Source: Actinomycetes bacterium (GTDB taxonomy: Bacteria; Actinomycetota; Acidimicrobiia; Acidimicrobiales; RAAP-2). From it: DNA of 55,466 nt. The notes beneath the pieces are model-generated. The model was not told where the DNA came from. It saw only the letters and a program-made list of their open reading frames with translations, and searched no databases. The DNA lies in NCBI GenBank assembly GCA_021818025.1, contig JAKAFH010000003.1:1-55466 (forward strand), written 5' to 3'. The position numbers and the translations under genes are program-made. This document shows, one piece after another, positions 8,641 through 17,272 of this stretch (its first letter is position 1; every line of letters starts with the position of its first letter).

Positions 8641-9803
8641 TGGCCTCTCGTGATCAGGTCGGACGCGAGTCGCCGCGCGTTCTGGTCCTGGTGGACCAGC
8701 GCCTCGACCGACTCGAGACGCACGTCTTGGTACTGGTCCATCACCCCGGCCACAATCGGCACGATATCGGTCCAATGGATCGCGTCGTGCAGGAACGCCG
8801 CCACCGCCACCTCGTTGGCCGCTGACAGCCAGGCCGGCGCGGCGCCGCCACGACGGGCCGCGGCGTAGGCCAAGGGAATGGCGGGAAAGGCGTCCAGGTC
8901 CGGCGGCTCGAAGGTCAGCGCCTGGACCGCCGTGAAGTCAAGGGCACCCCAGGCGTGATCGAAGCGCACCGGACGGCCGAGGCAGTAGGCGATGGGCAGA
9001 CGCATGTCGGGCTGGGAGAGCTGGGCGATGACCGAGCCGTCGACGTACTCGACCATCGAGTGCACGATCGACTGGGGGTGGACGACCACCTGGATCCGGT
9101 CGACGTCCACGCCAAAGAGCGCCGATGCCTCGAGGACTTCGAGGCCCTTGTTCATGAGTGTCGACGAGTCGATCGTGATCTTGGGACCCATCGACCACGT
9201 CGGGTGGATGAGCGCGTCGTCGCGGGTCGCGGTCTCGAGTCGCTCGCGCGACCACCCGCGGAACGGACCGCCCGAGGCCGTGAGCAGCAGCCGTCGGACG
9301 TCGGGGTGACCCGGCTGGTTCGAGTCGGCGAGGCACTGGTAGATCGCGCAGTGCTCTGAATCGATCGGCAGCACGAGCGCCCCGGGCGTGTCGCGGACCC
9401 GCGCGACGAGCGGGGCGGCCGCGATGAAGGACTCCTTGTTCGCCAGGGCGAGCGTGCGGCCGGCTTCGAGGGCGCTGATCGTGACCGGCAACCCGGCGAA
9501 GCCCACGACGGCATTGACGACCACGTCGGCGTCGCGGGCGAGCTCGGCGAGTCCATCACCACCAATGAGGACCTCGACGCCGTCGCCCAGGATCTCGCGC
9601 GCCGCCACGTAGTCCTCGGGCCGCGCCACGCCGACCCGGCGCACGCCGAACTCGCGGGCGACCTCGGCCAGTTCGGCGAGCCGCGTGCCACCAGCGATCG
9701 ACACCAGCTCGAATGACGCCGGTTCACGGCGCAACACGTCAAGTGTCTGGCGCCCAATGGAGCCCGTCGCGCCCAAGAGCGCCACCCGGCGACGCGCGGT
9801 CAC
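8637..9803 (-). CDS. dxr: 1-deoxy-D-xylulose 5-phosphate reductoisomerase
   Basis: Dxr makes MEP from DXP with NADPH, the committed step of the non-mevalonate isoprenoid pathway. The 388-residue protein has the NADPH-binding LLGATGSIGRQT at the N-terminus. Metal/substrate motifs follow: SEHCAIYQCL, TASGGPFR, HPTWSMGPKITIDSSTLMNK and the C-terminal SAANEVAVAAFL. The length is normal for the family. GTG start at 9803, four bases after the cdsA stop; the end overlaps the protease start by ATGA, indicating translational coupling. Confidence 0.97.
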   Translation of the reverse strand: MTARRRVALLGATGSIGRQTLDVLRREPASFELVSIAGGTRLAELAEVAREFGVRRVGVARPEDYVAAREILGDGVEVLIGGDGLAELARDADVVVNAVVGFAGLPVTISALEAGRTLALANKESFIAAAPLVARVRDTPGALVLPIDSEHCAIYQCLADSNQPGHPDVRRLLLTASGGPFRGWSRERLETATRDDALIHPTWSMGPKITIDSSTLMNKGLEVLEASALFGVDVDRIQVVVHPQSIVHSMVEYVDGSVIAQLSQPDMRLPIAYCLGRPVRFDHAWGALDFTAVQALTFEPPDLDAFPAIPLAYAAARRGGAAPAWLSAANEVAVAAFLHDAIHWTDIVPIVAGVMDQYQDVRLESVEALVHQDQNARRLASDLITRGQ

Positions 9804-9807
9804 CGCT

Positions 9808-11106
9808 CTAGCCCAGCTTGAGGATGTGCACGAGGTAGAAGACAGTCGGCAGGGCGAAGAGCAGTCCGTCGATCCGGTCCAGCATGCCGCCGTGACCCGG
9901 CAAGAGCCGACCCAAGTCCTTCACCCCGAGTGTGCGCTTCACCATCGACTCGAAGAGGTCCCCGAGCGGCACGACGACCGACAGCGCCACCCCGGTCTCC
10001 AGGGCGGCCGTCGTCGTCCAGGGGCTGATCTGTGGGAGTAGCACGACGGCGACCACCAGGGTGATCACGGTGCCGCCGATGAAGCCCTCGATGGTCTTGT
10101 TGGGCGAAAGGGCCTTGTTGAGCGGCCGGCGACCCAGCCAGCGTCCGATGAAGAGGGCGCCCGAGTCATTGGCCACCGTGAGGGCCACGGCGCCGAAGAG
10201 ATACGCCAGCCCGTGACGGTTCGTCGAGTACATCGGGGCGATCAGCATCAAGGCGTACGAGCCCAGCACGCCGATCCAGGCGTACACGAACACGGTCGCG
10301 CCCAGGCCGTCGAGGGTGTCGATGGACTGCTTGGCGCTGAGGTACCACACGAAGCCCAAGGCGATGAGTAGCACCGTGATCGCGCCGATCGCCGGCAGAC
10401 CCTTGTTGTACGCGGCGACGTCGAGGGTCAGCACCGCGACGATGCCCAACACCGTCGCCGGGTGAGCGCCGGCGCGCCGGAACCCGGCGTAGGCCTCCGC
10501 GCTCGCCAAGCCCAACGCGGCCATCACCAGTACCGTGACGGGAATCGGGCCCGCCACGAAGACGATGGACACGAACGCCGCTAGCAGGACGCCCGTGAGC
10601 GTCGCGAGCGACACGCTGCGCGACGAACTCTGGCGAACCGCCCGACCCGCGAGAGGGTGATGGGTCGCCGGTCGGCGCGTGCGCGAACGATGCGCGGGCT
10701 CGGGCCGGCGCACGTCTTCGGGCGTCTCCTCTTCAACTTCGGGCTCGGGGGCCACGGTGAACTCCCAGGGCCGAGTGTCGTCCTCGCGAACGTCGCCCGC
10801 GAGGAACGACGCGTCGAACTGGTCCTCGTGCGCTACCCAGTCCGCCTCCCCCTCGCGCCACGCCGGCGCGGGTATCGCCGACCAGGGGTCGTCTTGGTTG
10901 GCCGCATCTCGGGCCACCACGATGGGGACCTGGCCCGTGGGCGCTTCCGTCCAGTGCGGCAGCAACGACGGTTCGACCTCAAACTCCTCATCCGCCGCGT
11001 CGGCGGCGCGCTCAACACCCGTGAAGGTCACCCGGGGGTCGGTCGAACTCACCGATGGCGTCTCGCCCGTCGGCTCTTCGAAGAAGGAACCGTCCTCAGA
11101 CTTCAA
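9808..11106 (-). CDS. cdsA: Phosphatidate cytidylyltransferase with long acidic N-terminal extension
   Basis: CdsA makes CDP-diacylglycerol, the precursor of membrane phospholipids. The C-terminal 265 residues carry eight or so membrane helices and the family signature around LSPNKTIEGFIGG, GDLFESMVKR and LPGHGGMLDRIDGL. The first ~165 residues are hydrophilic, acidic and Pro-rich with an Arg-rich segment (about 140-160) before the first helix, an extension not part of the catalytic family. The chosen TTG at 11106 overlaps frr by 11 bases; a GTG start about 25 codons further in is possible, but most of the extension remains in either case. Confidence 0.93.
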   Translation of the reverse strand: MKSEDGSFFEEPTGETPSVSSTDPRVTFTGVERAADAADEEFEVEPSLLPHWTEAPTGQVPIVVARDAANQDDPWSAIPAPAWREGEADWVAHEDQFDASFLAGDVREDDTRPWEFTVAPEPEVEEETPEDVRRPEPAHRSRTRRPATHHPLAGRAVRQSSSRSVSLATLTGVLLAAFVSIVFVAGPIPVTVLVMAALGLASAEAYAGFRRAGAHPATVLGIVAVLTLDVAAYNKGLPAIGAITVLLIALGFVWYLSAKQSIDTLDGLGATVFVYAWIGVLGSYALMLIAPMYSTNRHGLAYLFGAVALTVANDSGALFIGRWLGRRPLNKALSPNKTIEGFIGGTVITLVVAVVLLPQISPWTTTAALETGVALSVVVPLGDLFESMVKRTLGVKDLGRLLPGHGGMLDRIDGLLFALPTVFYLVHILKLG

Positions 11107-11665
11107 GAAGTTCTTGCTCCTTGTGGGCCAATAACTCGTCCACCTTGGCGACGTCGTCCTGGGTCAACTTGTCCAGGACCTTCTCCAGCCGCTCGATCTC
11201 GTCCTTAGGCAGACCCTCACCCTTTTCGAGGTTCTCCAGCTCTTGACGAGCGTGGCGGCGGATGCCGCGGATGGCTACCTTGCCCTCCTCGGCCTTGGTG
11301 CGCACGATCTTGACGAAGGACTTGCGGCGCTCCTCGGTGAGCGTGGGGAACGTCAAGCGGATGACGTGCCCGTCATTGGACGGATTGAGCCCGAGATCGG
11401 CCGCGCCGATGGCCTTCTCGATCGCAGCCATCGCGCCCTTGTCGAAGGGCGAGACGACGAGCAACCGCGGCTCGGGCACCGAGAAGTTGGCGAGTTGCTT
11501 GAGCGGCGTCTCAGCGCCGTAGTAGTCCACGAGCAGGTTCTCGATCAGCGCCGACGAGGCGCGACCCGTTCGCACCGAGGCGAACTCGGCCTTCACGTGC
11601 TCTAGGGCTCGCGCCATCTTCTCGCGCGTGTCCTCCATTACTAGGTCAACCAGTTCGTTCTCCAT
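11096..11665 (-). CDS. frr: Ribosome recycling factor
   Basis: RRF splits the post-termination ribosome together with EF-G. The 189-residue protein has the characteristic MARALEHVKAEFASVRTGRA helix, the tRNA-mimic core (PLKQLANFSVPEPRLLVV) and the C-terminal helix with LDKLTQDDVAKVDELL. The length matches the family (about 185). The ATG at 11665 overlaps the pyrH stop as TAATG, the standard pyrH-frr coupling. Confidence 0.97.
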   Translation of the reverse strand: MENELVDLVMEDTREKMARALEHVKAEFASVRTGRASSALIENLLVDYYGAETPLKQLANFSVPEPRLLVVSPFDKGAMAAIEKAIGAADLGLNPSNDGHVIRLTFPTLTEERRKSFVKIVRTKAEEGKVAIRGIRRHARQELENLEKGEGLPKDEIERLEKVLDKLTQDDVAKVDELLAHKEQELLEV

Positions 11666-12375
11666 TACCTCACCAGCGTACCGACGGCGAACCCATCGAG
11701 GGCGCGACCGAGATTTCCCGGCGCCATCAGGTCGAAGACCCGAATCGGCAGATTGTTGTCCTTGCAGAAGGTGATCGCGGTCATGTCCATGACCCGCAGG
11801 TCCTTCGCGATCACGTCGCTGAAGGAGATCTCGTCGAATCGCACGGCCTCGGGGTTGTCGCGCGGGTCTTCGCTGTAGACGCCGTCGACGCCACCGTGGG
11901 TGCCCTTGAGCACGATCTCGGCCTCGATCTCGGCGGCTCGCTGGGCGGCGGGCGTGTCGGTCGTGAAATACGGGTTGCCCATTCCGGCGGCGAAGATGAC
12001 GACGCGGCCCTTCTCGAGGTGGCGCACGGCTCGTCGGCGGATATAGGGCTCGGCGACCTGGTCCATGCCGATCGCCGACATCACGCGCGTCGCTCGACCG
12101 TGGCTCTCGATCGCGTCCTGCAGTGCCAGGGCGTTGATGACCGTGCCCAGCATCCCCATGAGATCCGAGTTGGCCCTATTCATCCCGGCCATGGCACCGG
12201 TCGCGCCACGCCAGATGTTGCCACCGCCGACGACGACCGCCAGCTCAAGTCCGCCGCGGTCCATCGCCGCAGCGACTTCAGTCGCGAGGAAGTCGACCGT
12301 CGACGCATCGATCGTCTCGTCGCTGGCGGCCGAGGCGAGCGCCTCTCCCGACAGCTTCAAGACGACTCGTCGCAC
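11665..12375 (-). CDS. pyrH: UMP kinase
   Basis: Hexameric bacterial UMP kinase, amino acid kinase fold, forming UDP for nucleic acid and cell-wall precursors. The 236-residue protein starts with RRVVLKLSGEAL and has GGGNIWRG, DLMGMLGTVINAL, AAGMGNPYFTTDTPAAQRAAEI and a lysine-bearing KGTHGGVDGVYSEDP. GTG start at 12375, two bases after the tsf stop, with GGAGG formed by the last tsf codons. Overlaps frr by one base. Confidence 0.97.
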   Translation of the reverse strand: MRRVVLKLSGEALASAASDETIDASTVDFLATEVAAAMDRGGLELAVVVGGGNIWRGATGAMAGMNRANSDLMGMLGTVINALALQDAIESHGRATRVMSAIGMDQVAEPYIRRRAVRHLEKGRVVIFAAGMGNPYFTTDTPAAQRAAEIEAEIVLKGTHGGVDGVYSEDPRDNPEAVRFDEISFSDVIAKDLRVMDMTAITFCKDNNLPIRVFDLMAPGNLGRALDGFAVGTLVR

Positions 12376-12377
12376 CG

Positions 12378-13169
12378 TTAGCCTCCGACGACCACCTGCG
12401 CGAACGCCGAGATCGTAGCGCCGTGCAAGTACTGCTCGATGGTCTGCTTCTCATCCTTCACGTACGCCTGTTCTAGCAGCACGCGCTCTTTGAACCAGCC
12501 ATTGAGCCGGCCTTCGATGATCTTGGGCAGGGCGGCCTCAGGCTTGCCCTCGTTGCGCGAGATCTCCTCGACCGTGGCGCGCTCGGCATCGACCTCGGCG
12601 GCTGGCACGTCCTCACGCGAAAGGTAGAGCGGCTTTGCGAAGGCGATGTGCACCGCAATCTCGTGGGCGACCTCTTGATCGGCGCCGCGAACGACGATGG
12701 CGACGGCGTTGACGCCGCGGCCAGACTGCTGGTGGATGTAGGTCTCGACGACCTCGCCCTCGCCAGCCACGACCCGGCGGACCCGACCCACCGAGATGTT
12801 CTCCTTCAACGTCGTCAGCAAAGTCTCGAGACGGTCCTGGAACGTCGAAACTGCTTCCTCGCCGTCGGCCGCGACCCGCGCCGCGATTTCGTCGACCAGG
12901 CCCACGAACTCCTCGGACTTGGCCACGAAGTCAGTCTCGCAGCGCAGTTCGACGATGCCCGCGGCATTCCCGTCGCGAACGACCGCGACGGCGCCCTCGC
13001 CAGCGATCCGGTCGGACCGCTTCGCGGCCGATGCCAGTCCCTGGACGCGCAGCCACTGGGTCGCGGCCTCCATGTCACCGTTGTTGGCCTCGAGTGCCTT
13101 CTTCGCGTCCATCATGCCAACGCCGGTCGATTGGCGCAGTGTCTGGACATCCTTTGCGGTGATAGCCAC
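12378..13169 (-). CDS. tsf: Translation elongation factor Ts
   Basis: EF-Ts is the guanine nucleotide exchange factor for EF-Tu. The 263-residue protein has the N-terminal UBA-like domain (KDVQTLRQSTGVGMMDAKKAL) and the exchange motif TDFVAKSEEF at residues 79-88. The dimerisation core ends in IEQYLHGATISAFAQVVVGG. GTG start at 13169 with GGAGGAG eight bases upstream. It lies 33 bases downstream of rpsB in the standard rpsB-tsf-pyrH-frr order. Confidence 0.97.
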   Translation of the reverse strand: MAITAKDVQTLRQSTGVGMMDAKKALEANNGDMEAATQWLRVQGLASAAKRSDRIAGEGAVAVVRDGNAAGIVELRCETDFVAKSEEFVGLVDEIAARVAADGEEAVSTFQDRLETLLTTLKENISVGRVRRVVAGEGEVVETYIHQQSGRGVNAVAIVVRGADQEVAHEIAVHIAFAKPLYLSREDVPAAEVDAERATVEEISRNEGKPEAALPKIIEGRLNGWFKERVLLEQAYVKDEKQTIEQYLHGATISAFAQVVVGG

Positions 13170-13202
13170 CTTGATTCTCCTCCGTTGTTCTCGTCGGTCG
13201 AC

Positions 13203-14102
13203 TTAAGCCGTGGCCGTCGTGTCGTTGGCTGCGGGCGCGTCGGTTGCCTCGACCACGTCGTTCCCCGCCACCGCTTCAGCAGCGGGCGTCTCGACGACGG
13301 GCGCCTCGACGACGGGTGCCTCGACAACGGGCGCCTCGACGACGGGCGCCTCGACGACGGGCGCTGGGGCCGATGCGGCGGCCGCGGCTGCGGCCTTCAT
13401 GGCCGCACCGCGGTTCTGGCGGATGAAGCGTCCCTCGGTCACCGCGTCAGCGATCAAGCGGCATAGCAGCGCTCCGGCGCGGATCGCGTCGTCGTTGCCC
13501 GGGATGACGTAGTCGATGATGTCGGGGTCGCAGTTGGTGTCCACGACCGCGACCACCGGCAGGCCAAGCTTGCGCGCTTCAGTCACGGCGATGTGCTCTT
13601 TCTTCGTGTCGATGACGAAGATGGCGTCAGGGACGCGCTCCAGGTTGGCGATACCGCTCAGGTTCCGGTCGAGCTTCTCGAGTTCGCGCGAGTGGCGCAG
13701 CGCCTCGCGCTTGGGCATGTTCTCGAAGTCACCGGCGCGCTGCATCGACCGCAGCTCGCTCATGCGCTTGACGCGACCCGCCACCGTGGTGAAGTTGGTG
13801 AGCATGCCGCCCAGCCACCGCTGGTTGACGAAGGGCATCCCGCAGGCCTGGGCGTAGTCGGCGACTGGCCCCTGGGTCTGCTTCTTGGTGCCCACGAAGA
13901 GGATGGTGCCGCCATTGGCGACCAGCTCACGCACGTAGCCGTAGCTCGACTCGATGCCCGCGAGGGTCTTGCGCAGGTCGATCAGGTAGATCCCGTTGCG
14001 CTCGCCGAGGATGAACCGGCGCATCTTAGGGTTCCAACGACGGGTCTGGTGCCCGAAGTGCACGCCCGAGTCCAACAGTTCTTGCAGTGTGACCAACGCC
14101 AC
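13203..14102 (-). CDS. rpsB: 30S ribosomal protein S2 with repetitive C-terminal tail
   Basis: Ribosomal protein S2 of the small subunit. The core (about 1-225) starts with [22 protein letters not shown] and contains [20 protein letters not shown] and [14 protein letters not shown]. The last ~70 residues are an Ala/Pro/Val/Glu-rich tail with five tandem PVVEA-like units, then an acidic end. Starting at GTG 14102 (GGAAGGAT upstream) gives the standard N-terminus; a longer reading frame upstream has no homology. First gene of the large minus-strand array. Confidence 0.96.
   Translation of the reverse strand: MALVTLQELLDSGVHFGHQTRRWNPKMRRFILGERNGIYLIDLRKTLAGIESSYGYVRELVANGGTILFVGTKKQTQGPVADYAQACGMPFVNQRWLGGMLTNFTTVAGRVKRMSELRSMQRAGDFENMPKREALRHSRELEKLDRNLSGIANLERVPDAIFVIDTKKEHIAVTEARKLGLPVVAVVDTNCDPDIIDYVIPGNDDAIRAGALLCRLIADAVTEGRFIRQNRGAAMKAAAAAAASAPAPVVEAPVVEAPVVEAPVVEAPVVETPAAEAVAGNDVVEATDAPAANDTTATA
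13284..13358 (-). repeat. Five tandem 15-base repeats encoding PVVEA units in rpsB
   Basis: Five near-identical 15-base units (GGGCGCCTCGACGAC on the plus strand, with one to two changes in units 1 and 3) run head to tail inside rpsB. They translate to repeated PVVEA/T in the S2 tail. The phase is exactly five codons, so copy-number change would not shift the frame. Confidence 0.9.
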
Positions 14103-14109
14103 GTTCGTA

Positions 14110-14183
14110 TCCTTCCGTTCGGTTACTGACGCCCTGGGGAGCACCACGAACGGTGACCGCACGAAACCCCAAGGCCCAATTCA
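14110..14183 (-). promoter_or_regulatory. Structured 5' leader of rpsB
   Basis: On the minus strand a 9-bp stem (14167-14175 with 14131-14139, one G-U pair) encloses a second hairpin CACC-GTTCGT-GGTG. Together they form a compact branched leader ending about 30 bases before the rpsB start. Long structured rpsB leaders bound by S2 are known in other bacteria; whether this one acts that way is inference. Confidence 0.5.
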
Positions 14184-14225
14184 TTGCCCACCCACCGTGG
14201 GAGGGCTCTCGCAATGCTAGTCGAT

Positions 14226-15134
14226 TCAGCCTCGGGGATGAGTCTGACGGTGCACGTTCTGGAGACGGGACTTGGAAACGTGAGTGTAGAGCTGGGTTGT
14301 CGTGAGGCTCTCGTGGCCGAGCAGTTCCTGGACGACCCGAAGGTCGGCACCCCCCTCGAGCAGGTGCGTGGCGTAGGTGTGGCGCAGCGCGTGGGGATAC
14401 ACGTGACCCCGCGCCACTCGCCGGTCCAAGATGCGGCGCACGTCGCGCGGACCGAGACGGTGGCCTCGCCGATTCAAGAAGAGTGCCTCGCCGGGCGAAT
14501 CGGCCGTGGCGACCTCCTCGCGCCCGTCCTCCAGCCACAGTCGCAGCGCGTCGAAGCCGCGATCGTGCAGAGGCACGAGGCGTTCTTTACGGCCCTTGCC
14601 CAAGACCCGAACGAGCCGTCGCGGCCAGTCCACGCTCGCCAGATCGAGCCCGCACAGCTCCGAGACGCGAACCCCCGCACCGTAGAGGACCTCGCACACC
14701 GCGCGGTCGAGCAGGGCCCACGGGTCGTCCCCCCAGTCCTCGTCGAGCAGCGACTCGAGCTGCTCGCGCACCACGATGGTGGGCAGCTTGGGCTTGGGCG
14801 AGGGTGCGAGCAGTCGCGACGACGGGTCGACCTCGATCACGCCGCGCGCGACCAGCCAAGCGAAATAGGTGCGCAGCGACGCGCGCCGTCGCCCGATCGA
14901 GGTCCGCGCGTCGCCGCGCTCGTTGAGCCACACGAGATAGGCGCGCAGGTCGCGGGCGCGAACGTCGTGGGGCTGGCGCAGTCCGACTTCGCGCGCCCAG
15001 TCGATGAAACGCGACACGTCCCCGCCGTAGGCGCGCACCGTCGCGGGCGAGCGGTCCGCGGCGCGCAGCATCGAGACGAATCCCTCGACCCCCCAGTTCG
15101 CGGCGGGCGGCTCGCCAGGTTGCGACTCCGACAC
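14226..15134 (-). CDS. xerC: Tyrosine recombinase XerC/XerD
   Basis: Site-specific recombinase that resolves chromosome dimers at dif. The 302-residue protein has the SAM-like core-binding domain (about 15-105) and the catalytic domain with all key residues: R156 (GAGVRVSEL), K180 (LGKGRKER), H248 and R251 (HALRHTYATHLL), H274 (LGHESLTTTQ) and nucleophile Y283. GTG start at 15134. It sits between housekeeping genes (rpsB and mtrA), with no attachment site or mobile genes nearby, so it is a chromosomal Xer rather than an element integrase. XerC versus XerD cannot be separated from sequence alone. Confidence 0.9.
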   Translation of the reverse strand: MSESQPGEPPAANWGVEGFVSMLRAADRSPATVRAYGGDVSRFIDWAREVGLRQPHDVRARDLRAYLVWLNERGDARTSIGRRRASLRTYFAWLVARGVIEVDPSSRLLAPSPKPKLPTIVVREQLESLLDEDWGDDPWALLDRAVCEVLYGAGVRVSELCGLDLASVDWPRRLVRVLGKGRKERLVPLHDRGFDALRLWLEDGREEVATADSPGEALFLNRRGHRLGPRDVRRILDRRVARGHVYPHALRHTYATHLLEGGADLRVVQELLGHESLTTTQLYTHVSKSRLQNVHRQTHPRG

Positions 15135-15206
15135 GTTCCCAGGCTACCGACAGCCTCGGCCCGGCCCCACGACCTAGGTAGTCTTGCCATGACTAAAGGA
15201 GTGTCG

Positions 15207-15881
15207 GTGCCGCGAATCCTGATCATCGAGGACGACGACCACATCCGCACCGCTCTGCGTCTGATGTTCGAGGGTAAGGACTTCACCGTCGACGACGCCT
15301 CCACGGGCGAGGTCGGCGTCTCGCTGTTCCAGCGAATGACCCCGGACATCGCGATCATCGACGTCATGCTGCCCGGCATGACCGGTTTCGAGACCTGTCA
15401 AGCGTTGCGCCAGTCGAGCGATCTGCCGATCGTGATCGTGTCGGCCCGCGACGAGACCGCCGACGTGGTGCTCGGGCTCGAGTCGGGCGCCGACGACTAC
15501 GTCACCAAGCCCTTCATCCCCGAAGAGCTCCTCGCGAGGGTCCGGGCCCACCTGCGCCGTCGGCCCGACAAGACGACGCGCGCGTTCAAGATGGGCAATC
15601 TCCACGTCGTGCCCGACGAGGGGGTCGTACGCCACGACGACGGGACCGAGTTGCATCTCACCTCGACCGAGTTCCGCTTGCTGATCGACCTTGCGTCAGC
15701 CGATGGTCGGGTGTTGTCGCGCGAGGACTTGCTCGAGCGGGTCTGGGGCTACGACTACTTCGGCGACAGCCGACTCGTGGACGTGCACATTCGCCGACTT
15801 CGCACGAAGATCGAACCCGACCCGAGCAACCCAAACTTCTTGGTGACCGTGCGCGGGGCGGGGTACAAGCTGGTGCTCTAG
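15207..15881 (+). CDS. mtrA: OmpR/PhoB-family response regulator, MtrA-like
   Basis: Transcription factor controlled by the adjacent kinase. The receiver domain starts with PRILIIEDDDHIR, the phospho-acceptor is about D52 (IIDVMLPG), and the switch Lys is in DDYVTKPF. The C-terminal winged helix has LTSTEFRLLIDLA, LLERVWGYDYFGDSRLVDVHIRR in two parts, and VRGAGYKLVL. GTG at 15207 is preferred because AAAGGAG lies five bases upstream; ATG at 15189 in the same frame is the alternative. The order regulator-kinase-GerMN lipoprotein matches mtrA-mtrB-lpqB, which controls cell wall and division genes in actinobacteria. Confidence 0.85.
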   Translation: MPRILIIEDDDHIRTALRLMFEGKDFTVDDASTGEVGVSLFQRMTPDIAIIDVMLPGMTGFETCQALRQSSDLPIVIVSARDETADVVLGLESGADDYVTKPFIPEELLARVRAHLRRRPDKTTRAFKMGNLHVVPDEGVVRHDDGTELHLTSTEFRLLIDLASADGRVLSREDLLERVWGYDYFGDSRLVDVHIRRLRTKIEPDPSNPNFLVTVRGAGYKLVL

Positions 15882-17272
15882 TGCGGCGACGGAGCCTGCG
15901 ACTGCGCCTGCTCGCCACCTTCGGGCTCGGCGCGCTGCTCTTGAGCTCGGTCTTCGTGGCGATCACATTCCTCGGGGTCCAGCGGGTCCTGATCAACAAC
16001 CAGCAGCAAACCGACCTCAAGCAGAGCTACGTGAACGCGGCCCTCATCCGCTCGACGCTCTACTCGTCGCCGCCGGACCTCGCCAACCAGCTGAACTCGA
16101 TCGAGCGCGCGACGGACTCGAGCATCCTCGTGCACACCCACCACCAATGGCTGTCACGCAGCAACGGGGCCGCGACCGCCGACGTGACCCAGACGATCAT
16201 CGCGATGGTCGACCGCGGCCAGGTGGTCCAACAGACCCTCAACGTCCAGGGCCGGCTCATCTTCGTCGTCGGCGTCCCGATTCCCGCCGTCGAGACCCAG
16301 GTCTTCGAAGTGTTCAAGCTCAGCGGGCTCGAGAACACCCTGCGCACGCTGGTGACCGTCCTCGGTCTGGGCGCGCTGCTCACCTCGCTGATCGGGCTCG
16401 CCGGTGGCCTGTGGGTGTCGCGGCGAGCCGTGCGCCCGCTCGAGCGCGTGTCGGCCGCGGCGGCGGCGATCGCCGACGGCGACCTCACCACCCGGCTCTC
16501 GATCACCCAGGCCGACCAGGAGGTCGAGCAGCTGACCGAGTCGTTCAACACGATGGTGAGCCGACTCGTCGACCGCCTCGAGCGCGACGCGCGCTTTGCG
16601 AGCGACGTCAGCCACGAGTTGCGTTCGCCGCTCACCACCCTCGCGACGACCGCCTCGGTACTCCAGCAGCACCGCGGCGACCTGTCGATCGCCGGTCGCG
16701 AGAGTCTCGACATCCTGATCGCCGACCTCGCGATCTTCCAATCGCTGGTGGACGACCTGCTCGAGTTGGCGCGCATCGACGCGGGTGCGGCGCCCCACGT
16801 CATCGAACACGTGCCGGCCATCGAACTCGTGCGCCAGTCGGCTCGCAGCGCCGCCCAGCGCCACGGCCTGCCCGTCCCGCTCGTCCAAGTCGGCGCCACC
16901 GTGCACAACCCCTACGTCCACGTCGACCGGCGCCGCTTCGAGCGGATCATGACGAACCTGGTCTCCAACGCCGAGCGCTACGCCCACGGGGTCATCGCGA
17001 TCCGTCTCGACGAGGCCGACGGCCGCCTCGTCATCAACGTCGACGACGATGGTCCCGGCGTCGCGCCCAACGAGCGCGACTTGATCTTTGACCGCTTCTT
17101 CCGCGGGCGCGCGGCCAACGACCGCGGCGTCGTGCGCGGCACGGGCCTCGGGCTGGCCCTCGTGCGCGATCACGTCTCGGCCTTCGGTGGCTCGATCAGC
17201 GCGCTCGAGAGTCCCGAGGGCGGCACGCGGATCCAGATCCGACTGCCGATCTCTGACGAGGTGGCCGAGTGA
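15881..17272 (+). CDS. mtrB: Sensor histidine kinase, MtrB-like
   Basis: Membrane sensor kinase partner of the preceding regulator. The 463-residue protein has a first membrane helix (about 9-32), a periplasmic domain (33-155) and a second helix (157-179). A HAMP domain (VSRRAVRPLERVSAAAAAI) follows, then the dimerisation/phosphoacceptor motif FASDVSHELRSPLTTL with H245. The ATPase domain shows NLVSNAERYA, DDDGPGV and GTGLGLALV. The GTG at 15881 uses the last base of the regulator's TAG, so the two are coupled; its TGA overlaps the next gene as GTGA. Confidence 0.9.
   Translation: MRRRSLRLRLLATFGLGALLLSSVFVAITFLGVQRVLINNQQQTDLKQSYVNAALIRSTLYSSPPDLANQLNSIERATDSSILVHTHHQWLSRSNGAATADVTQTIIAMVDRGQVVQQTLNVQGRLIFVVGVPIPAVETQVFEVFKLSGLENTLRTLVTVLGLGALLTSLIGLAGGLWVSRRAVRPLERVSAAAAAIADGDLTTRLSITQADQEVEQLTESFNTMVSRLVDRLERDARFASDVSHELRSPLTTLATTASVLQQHRGDLSIAGRESLDILIADLAIFQSLVDDLLELARIDAGAAPHVIEHVPAIELVRQSARSAAQRHGLPVPLVQVGATVHNPYVHVDRRRFERIMTNLVSNAERYAHGVIAIRLDEADGRLVINVDDDGPGVAPNERDLIFDRFFRGRAANDRGVVRGTGLGLALVRDHVSAFGGSISALESPEGGTRIQIRLPISDEVAE

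Noticed and set aside
13284-13358. Regular repeats as a possible CRISPR or satellite.
   Set aside because: The units are contiguous, 15 bases, in frame inside rpsB and encode PVVEA; there are no spacers.
14226-15134. Tyrosine recombinase as integrase of a genomic island.
   Set aside because: Flanked by housekeeping genes with no attachment repeats, tRNA or mobile genes; sequence and size fit XerC/XerD.
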